Assembly (NCBI GenBank): GCA_035491935.1 | Contig: DATJJW010000001.1 | Location: forward strand, 1 to 10,441 | Direction: 5' to 3' | From: DATJJW01 sp035491935 | GTDB lineage: Bacteria; Pseudomonadota; Alphaproteobacteria; ATCC43930; CGMCC-115725 | DNA length: 10,441 bases | Shown: positions 6,495 to 10,441 of the stretch, one piece after another | Layout: each line of letters starts with the position of its first letter | Numbering within the stretch: the first letter of the stretch is position 1 | Made by a program: the position numbers and the translations under genes | The notes under the pieces: generated by a model | Told to the model about the DNA's origin: nothing | The model's database searches: none | What the model saw: only the letters and a program-made list of their open reading frames with translations

Positions 6495-6689
6495 CTATGC
6501 AGAATCCGAGCGGTCGCCAAGATGGCGAAAGGCGACGGCAGGCGCGGCTGTCAAATGGCCGCGGCCGATTTCCTGCTCAATTTTCAAATGTACCTAAATT
6601 GGATATCACGATCGCCCGGTACGATGCCGGCGGCATTCGCGGCTCCTGGCCTGGCCTCGTGACGGTGGCTGGATGGCTGCCGGCGCCGA

Positions 6690-7619
6690 CTACACGAGGT
6701 TCAGGCGTCGCCTGACCGAGGGCGTGCGCGGCGGCAACTGCTCCGCCGAATCCAGGATGTCGCGCAGGAAGCTGGCGGCCTCCGAGCCCTTCAAGGCGCG
6801 GCGCCACAACTCGCTGATGACCTTGCGATGAAGGGCGAGGGCCTCAGGTGCCGAGGTGATCATCGCCACGCCGACCAGGATATTCGGATGCTCGCCCAGG
6901 CGGAACGGGCTGGTCGTCAGGATATGGCGATCGGGCTGGCGGAAGATCTGGAAGCCGGAATGCGGCAGCGTTTCGGGTGCGATACCGATCTGGATGCCCA
7001 TTTCGCCGGCTTCGATGACGTCGATGAAATGCTCGACTTCGGCGCGTGCCAGGGCCCGGCGCTCCATGCGCGTCTTTTCCGGCAGGGAGTAGCTGCCGAC
7101 CATGCCGTCCCGGACAAGGCGGGCGATCTCCAGCCCCGACATGAGGTTGACGATCGAGGGTTGGCGCCGCCGGTAGCTCTCCTTGCGCTCGCGCAGGATC
7201 TCCATGATCCGCGCGATGTCGTCGAGCACCCGCGTCCGTTCTTCCAAATCTTCCGGCACACTTTCGCGAAGCGTCATGTCCAGGGTCTGCTCGAACCGGT
7301 CGGATGCGAGCAGGAACGATATGGGGCCGGCCAATACGGTGATGTGCTCGGCGGATTCCTCGATCTGCCGGAGGCGCTCGAAGTAGCTGACGGAGGAGGA
7401 GATGTATTCGATGCCGACGCCGAGCAGCGTCGTCAGGGAGACGTTGAGAAGTTCCGAAAGCTTCTCCAACGTCTCGATTTTGACCAGTTCGCCTTTTTCG
7501 AAGCGATAGAGTGCCGTCCTGGAGATGCCGGCACGTCGTGCGATCTCCTCCGCGCTCAGGCCGGAGCCGAGACGGAACGCCTTCAGGCGGTTGGCGATGT
7601 CATCGTAGCGAACGGTCAA
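6690..7619 (-). CDS. XRE-family transcriptional regulator with an unrecognised C-terminal domain
   Basis: DNA-binding regulator (309 aa), likely of one or both hydroxylase modules. A Cro/CI-type helix-turn-helix fills residues 8-61, with the core LSAEEIARRAGISRTALYRFEKGE at 21-44. The rest (about 70-300) is not a cupin and I do not recognise it. It contains a charged helical stretch around 120-155 (EDLEERTRVLDDIARIMEILRERKESYRRR) and a more mixed alpha/beta C-terminal half that could bind an effector. The start is TTG at 7619, supported by AGGGAG 7 nt upstream and by the HTH beginning immediately; no other in-frame start precedes the HTH. It is divergent from module 2 and on the same strand as module 1, but 403 bp from it. 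The XRE assignment is secure; targets and ligand are inferred from position. Confidence 0.9.
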   Translation of the reverse strand: MTVRYDDIANRLKAFRLGSGLSAEEIARRAGISRTALYRFEKGELVKIETLEKLSELLNVSLTTLLGVGIEYISSSVSYFERLRQIEESAEHITVLAGPISFLLASDRFEQTLDMTLRESVPEDLEERTRVLDDIARIMEILRERKESYRRRQPSIVNLMSGLEIARLVRDGMVGSYSLPEKTRMERRALARAEVEHFIDVIEAGEMGIQIGIAPETLPHSGFQIFRQPDRHILTTSPFRLGEHPNILVGVAMITSAPEALALHRKVISELWRRALKGSEAASFLRDILDSAEQLPPRTPSVRRRLNLV

Positions 7620-7658
7620 GGTTTCACTCCCTCAGCTTTGCTGATGTTTATCCGATAG

Positions 7659-7688
7659 CCTTATAGAGAGCCTACTGCAAACCTTATA
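7659..7688 (-). promoter_or_regulatory. Paired TATAAGG elements, candidate promoter of the XRE gene
   Basis: On the minus strand TATAAGG occurs at 7688-7682 and again at 7665-7659, 23 bp apart, about 40-70 nt upstream of the TTG start. Either could serve as a -10. No good -35 stands 16-18 bp upstream of either; TTGTCA at 7708-7703 is only 14 bp from the first. Position is plausible, precise promoter uncertain. Confidence 0.35.
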
Positions 7689-7696
7689 TCTGTCTT

Positions 7697-7709
7697 ATTG
7701 TATGACAAT
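7697..7709. promoter_or_regulatory. XRE-like palindrome ATTGT-ATG-ACAAT
   Basis: A perfect 5-bp inverted repeat with a 3-nt centre, next to the XRE promoter candidates. ATTGT/ACAAT half-sites resemble those of lambdoid and other XRE repressors. The TGACAAT part recurs at 7800-7806, overlapping the TTGACA box on the module 2 side. It is a candidate autoregulatory operator. Confidence 0.4.
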
Positions 7710-7798
7710 GACGCGTGGTCGATCGATGCGATCCTGCCGTGCTGTTCCGCATGGGCCGCTGCTCCGGCCCGCGGGTACCGTCCGGGCGCCATTGGCCC

Positions 7799-7846
7799 TT
7801 GACAATACTGTACCAAAATTGAAGTAATTCATATTATTTGTACAGT
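7799..7846 (+). promoter_or_regulatory. Putative module 2 promoter with inverted repeats 30 bp apart
   Basis: TTGACA at 7799-7804 is a perfect -35. AGTAAT at 7823-7828 (18-bp spacer) or TATTAT at 7832-7837 are possible -10 elements, though the latter is too far from this -35. Half-sites ACTGTACCAA (7807-7816) and TTTGTACAGT (7837-7846) are inverted copies matching at 9 of 10 bases. Their centres are 30 bp apart, close to three helical turns, and they bracket the -10 region. The surrounding AT-rich sequence contrasts with the genes. This suits a regulated promoter reading into the FAD gene at 7942. Confidence 0.5.
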
Positions 7847-7877
7847 CGGGCGGCAAGGTCAGTCGTATCGACTCCCC

Positions 7878-7905
7878 GCACCGGGATCGTCGCGATCCAA
7901 GGTGC
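7878..7905 (+). promoter_or_regulatory. Stem-loop in the leader of module 2
   Basis: GCACC (7878-7882) pairs with GGTGC (7901-7905). Inside it GGATCG (7884-7889) pairs with CGATCC (7893-7898) around a TCG loop, with G7883 and A7899-A7900 unpaired. The 11-pair hairpin ends 36 nt before the TTG start, upstream of its AAAGGGAA ribosome-binding site. No T-run follows, so it is not a classic terminator. Confidence 0.4.
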
Positions 7906-7941
7906 ATCGACATAGGTCGCGGTGGCGAAAGGGAATTTTTC

Positions 7942-8802
7942 TTGAAGCCTGCCTCCTTCGAATATCATCGGCCGCGTACCGTCGACGAGGCGGTTGCGGC
8001 ATTGGCTGCCGTGGCGGCCGAGGATGGTAGGATCCTGGCCGGCGGCCAAACGCTGATCCCGGCCATGGCGCTGCGCCTCGCGCGGCCGCCGCATCTGGTC
8101 GACATCAACGGCGTCGAAGGCTTCGGCCGGCTGGAACTGACCGGCGGCCGGCTGCGCATCGGTCCGTGCGTCCGCCATGCTGCGCTGGGTCCCGAATGGG
8201 TGCCGGGCGCTTTGGGCCGGCTGCTGGGGCTGGTCCGCCGTCACATCGCGCATCTGCCGATCCGCACGCGCGGCACCTTCTGCGGCAGCCTGGCCAATGC
8301 CGATGCCGCTGCGGAATGGTGCCTGCTTGCGGTGGCGCTGGATGCGGTGCTGACAGCCCAGAGCATGCGCGGCCGCCGCGAGCTCGCGGCCGATGACTTC
8401 CTGTTGGGCTACATGACCACAGCCCTGGAGCCGGACGAGCTGTTGGTCGAGGCGGCGATCCCGGCACTGCCGGAGCCGGCCCAGGTCGGGTTCTATGAAT
8501 TCTCGCGCCGCGCCGGCGATTTCGCCGAGGTGATGGCGCTGGCGAGTTTCGAGCTGAAAGCGGGCGTGGTGGCAAATCCGCGTCTTGCCGCCGGGGCGGT
8601 CGAGCCGCGGGCGCGCCGCTTGCGTGCGGCGGAGGCGGCGCTTGCCGGGCAACCGGCCAATGAGGCCGCGTTCCGTCGTGCGGCGAAGGCGGCGGCCAGG
8701 GAGAGCGATCCGCCGGATGATGCCGAGGATGGCCGTGCGCTGGTCGAGACCGCGGTGTTCCGGGCGCTCGTCGTCGCGGCCGAGGACAAGAGGACCGCAT
8801 GA
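7942..8802 (+). CDS. Molybdenum hydroxylase FAD-binding subunit (CoxM-like), module 2
   Basis: FAD subunit (286 aa) of the second hydroxylase, taking electrons from the 2Fe-2S protein encoded next. The start codon is TTG at 7942, with AAAGGGAA ending 7 nt upstream. It is well supported because the product then begins MKPASFEYHRP, nearly the same as the module 1 paralogue. The first FAD motif is AGGQTL at 33-38. The second, TRGTFCGSLANADAAAE at 109-125, departs from the common form TxGGSLAxADPAAE: Cys replaces the first Gly of the GGS and Ala replaces the Pro. The CoxM-like C-terminal domain begins near 180 with the conserved FSRRAGDFAEV. The stop overlaps the next ATG as ATGA. The paralogue differs widely outside motifs, so this is not a recent duplication. 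Confidence 0.93.
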   Translation: MKPASFEYHRPRTVDEAVAALAAVAAEDGRILAGGQTLIPAMALRLARPPHLVDINGVEGFGRLELTGGRLRIGPCVRHAALGPEWVPGALGRLLGLVRRHIAHLPIRTRGTFCGSLANADAAAEWCLLAVALDAVLTAQSMRGRRELAADDFLLGYMTTALEPDELLVEAAIPALPEPAQVGFYEFSRRAGDFAEVMALASFELKAGVVANPRLAAGAVEPRARRLRAAEAALAGQPANEAAFRRAAKAAARESDPPDDAEDGRALVETAVFRALVVAAEDKRTA

Positions 8803-9299
8803 CGGAGGTGAGCTTTATCCTCAACGGCCGCGCCTGCACCGTCGATGTCGAGCCCCGGCGCACCCTGGTCGACGTCATCCGCGACGAATGCGCGGCCACC
8901 GGCACCCATATCGGCTGCGAGCACGGCGTGTGCGGCGCCTGCACGATCCTGGTCGATGGCGAGCCGGTGCGATCCTGCCTGATGTTCGCGGTCCAGGCCG
9001 AGGGGGCCATATTGCGCACGGTCGAGGGGCTGGAGCGGGGCGGCGCGCTGCATCCCCTGCAGCAGGCCTTCATCGAGCATCATGCGTTGCAATGCGGCTA
9101 CTGCACGCCGGGATTCCTGATGCTGGCGGCGGGCGTGCTGGAGAAGGACCCGGGGATTTCCGAGCAGGAGCTGATCGAGACGCTGTCCTCGAATATCTGC
9201 CGCTGCACCGGCTACCAGAATATCATGCGCGCCGTGCGTGCCGCCGCGAAGGAGATGGCCGGGAAGGAGAAGATCGGCGGCCGGGAAAGGACGGTGTGA
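8799..9299 (+). CDS. Molybdenum hydroxylase small subunit, 2Fe-2S (CoxS-like), module 2
   Basis: Two-cluster ferredoxin-like subunit (166 aa) of module 2. Ligands are Cys40, Cys45, Cys48 (CEHGVCGAC) and Cys60 in the N-terminal domain, and Cys99, Cys102 (QCGYC), Cys134, Cys136 (CRCTGY) in the C-terminal domain. All eight are present. Length is typical, without the repeat tail of the module 1 paralogue. ATG 8799 overlaps the FAD-gene stop as ATGA, with AAGAGGA just upstream. The stop TGA at 9297-9299 overlaps the next ATG by one base. Confidence 0.95.
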   Translation: MTEVSFILNGRACTVDVEPRRTLVDVIRDECAATGTHIGCEHGVCGACTILVDGEPVRSCLMFAVQAEGAILRTVEGLERGGALHPLQQAFIEHHALQCGYCTPGFLMLAAGVLEKDPGISEQELIETLSSNICRCTGYQNIMRAVRAAAKEMAGKEKIGGRERTV

Positions 9300-10441
9300 T
9301 GCTGCGCGAACAGCATGCCGCGGAGGAGATGCCGCCACGGCCGGCGCCGGGGCCCGGCCTGGTCATGGGCCAGCCGGTCACGCGGCTGGAGGACCGGCCG
9401 CTGGTGCGCGGCCGGGGGCTCTTTGCCGCCGACGTCAACTTCCCCCATCAGCTTGCCATGCGGGTCGTGCGTGCACAGGAGGCCCATGGCCGTATCCTCG
9501 GCATCGATCTGGAGGCGGCGCTGGCCGTGCCGGGCGTGGTCGCGATCTGGACCACGCGCGATGTCGCCGAAGTGCCGCCGATTCCGTTCCGCGCCACCAA
9601 GGTGCGCGGGCTCGAACCCTATTGCCAGCCGATCCTGGCCCAGGAATACGTCCGCTATGCCGGCGAGCCGGTCGCCGTCGTCTTCGCCGAGGATGCCTAT
9701 ATTGCCGAGGACGCCGCCGATCTGGTCATGGTCGATATCGACCCGCTACCGGCGGTGCTGGATGCCACGGCCGAGCCGACGGAATTCCTGCCCGGCCTCC
9801 TGACCGAACCGACGATCGTCCATAAGGAATATGGCGAGGTCGACGCGGCCTTCGCGGCCGCGCACAAGGTGGTGGCGCTGGAACTCTCGGTCGGCCGGCA
9901 TAGCGGCGTGCCGCTGGAGACACGCGGCGCCATCGCCCGTTATGACGCCGCGCGCGACGTGCTGGAGCTGCACGGCACGGCCAAGAAGCAGCATTGGAAC
10001 CGCGATGAGATCGCCCGGCTGCTCGGCCGCCCTTCCCATGGCGTGCATCTTTATGAGGGCCATGTCGGCGGCGGCTTCGGCGTGCGCGGTGAGCTTTACC
10101 CCGAGGATCTGCTGGTCTGCCTGGGCGCGTTGCGGCTCGACCGGCCGATCAAATGGATCGAGGACCGGCGCGAGCACCTGGTCGCCACCAACCATTCGCG
10201 CCAGCAGACCCATCGCATCAAGGCGGCGGTCGATGCCGAAGGCCGGCTGCTCGCCATCGACGACGTATTCTTCCACGACCAGGGCGGTTATGTCCGCACC
10301 CATGGTGCGCGCGTCGCGGATCTGGCCGCCGGCATGCTGCCCGGCCCCTACCGGCTGCCGGCCTTTAGGGTCGATGGCCATTTCCGCCTGACCAATAAGA
10401 CGCCGGCGGCGACATACCGCGCGCCCGGCCGCTACGAGACG
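9299..10441 (+). CDS. Molybdenum hydroxylase large subunit, Mo-cofactor binding, module 2 (3' end outside window)
   Basis: Catalytic subunit of the second hydroxylase. The first 381 residues are visible, about half of a family member of 750-800. ATG 9299 overlaps the 2Fe-2S stop (TGATG) and has AAAGGA 7 nt upstream. A slightly long, Pro-rich leader (residues 10-22) precedes the a/b-hammerhead domain, which starts near VTRLEDRPLVRGRG at 27-40. The Mo-cofactor glycine motif is GGGFGVRGELYPED at 257-270, where module 1 has GGGFGGK. The active-site loop reads TYRAPGR at 372-378, again without the Cys of form I CO dehydrogenase. These differences mean the two large subunits belong to different subfamilies and probably use different substrates. 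The Gln and Glu motifs of the C-terminal half lie outside the window. Confidence 0.93.
   Translation, partial: MLREQHAAEEMPPRPAPGPGLVMGQPVTRLEDRPLVRGRGLFAADVNFPHQLAMRVVRAQEAHGRILGIDLEAALAVPGVVAIWTTRDVAEVPPIPFRATKVRGLEPYCQPILAQEYVRYAGEPVAVVFAEDAYIAEDAADLVMVDIDPLPAVLDATAEPTEFLPGLLTEPTIVHKEYGEVDAAFAAAHKVVALELSVGRHSGVPLETRGAIARYDAARDVLELHGTAKKQHWNRDEIARLLGRPSHGVHLYEGHVGGGFGVRGELYPEDLLVCLGALRLDRPIKWIEDRREHLVATNHSRQQTHRIKAAVDAEGRLLAIDDVFFHDQGGYVRTHGARVADLAAGMLPGPYRLPAFRVDGHFRLTNKTPAATYRAPGRYET

Larger units (their letters stand above)
6287..6689. other. 403-bp intergenic region between the XRE regulator and module 1
   Basis: It holds the leader, dyads and hairpin described separately at 6287-6494. 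The stretch 6375-6480 is clearly AT-rich against the surrounding GC-rich genes, as expected of a promoter. From 6495 to 6689 I see only weak inverted repeats: GTCGCC/GGCGAC at 6513-6536, AAAT-GGCCGCGGCC-ATTT at 6553-6571 with one bulged base, and CAATTT/AAATTG at 6578-6601. No T-run terminator follows the XRE stop. Short plus-strand frames here have no ribosome-binding site or recognisable protein. Confidence 0.6.
7620..7941. other. 322-bp divergent intergenic region between the XRE gene and module 2
   Basis: It contains the elements listed separately: paired TATAAGG, the ATTGT/ACAAT palindrome, TTGACA with flanking half-sites, and the leader stem-loop. Two AT-rich blocks (about 7640-7710 and 7799-7845) flank a GC-rich middle, consistent with two divergent promoters. 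I see no gene in it. Confidence 0.65.

Noticed and set aside
6429..6715. Short plus-strand frames in the intergenic gap (6429-6662 and 6470-6715)
   Set aside because: No convincing ribosome-binding site, no recognisable domain, and they run over regulatory dyads and the end of the XRE gene.
7835..7941. Moco riboswitch in the module 2 leader
   Set aside because: The leader is short and has a single simple hairpin; I could not find the multi-stem conserved core. A covariance-model search would settle it.
7834..9338. Minus-strand frames opposite the module 2 FAD and 2Fe-2S genes
   Set aside because: They are Pro, Arg and Ala-rich shadows of the plus-strand genes and have no recognisable domain.
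1..10441. tRNA, rRNA, CRISPR array, insertion sequence or phage genes
   Set aside because: No cloverleaf, spaced repeats, transposase or terminal inverted repeats were seen on either strand.

Overview
The window reads as a chromosomal catabolic locus of a high-GC alphaproteobacterium. The taxonomic call is an inference from GC-rich codon use, an operon style full of 1- to 4-nt gene overlaps, and protein flavour; no rRNA or other marker is present, so genus cannot be given.

Layout. Two molybdenum-hydroxylase (xanthine oxidase/CO-dehydrogenase-like family) modules lie back to back around one regulator gene. On the minus strand, reading from about 6290 down to 1, are a large Mo-cofactor subunit (3890-6286), an FAD subunit (3066-3893) and a 2Fe-2S subunit (2515-3066). 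After a 96-bp gap come a Tat-exported NMT1/THI5-type substrate-binding protein (1360-2418), an ABC ATPase (533-1354) and an ABC permease cut by the left edge (1-536). On the plus strand, from 7942 to the right edge, is a second module in a different gene order: FAD subunit (7942-8802), 2Fe-2S subunit (8799-9299) and large subunit (9299 onward, cut by the right edge). Between them sits an XRE-type regulator (6690-7619, minus strand), divergent from module 2 and upstream of module 1.

How the parts may work together (inference). The binding protein, ATPase and permease would import a small molecule. Two distinct three-subunit hydroxylases would oxidise it, or successive intermediates, passing electrons from Mo-cofactor through two 2Fe-2S clusters to FAD. 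Neither large subunit carries the Cys-containing AYRCSFR loop of true (form I) CO dehydrogenase, so these should be treated as hydroxylases of an unknown organic substrate. The NMT1/THI5 family of the binding protein makes an N-heterocycle or pyrimidine-like compound a reasonable first guess, but the sequence does not prove it.

The most interesting signals are in the two non-coding gaps. The leader of module 1 combines a dyad over a putative -10, a short ORF with a strong Shine-Dalgarno sequence that overlaps the large-subunit start, and a perfect 9-bp hairpin that abuts the start codon and occupies its ribosome-binding site. The divergent gap at 7620-7941 holds inverted repeats 30 bp apart over a TTGACA box, a small XRE-like palindrome, and a leader hairpin before module 2. 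Both genes flanking that gap start with TTG.
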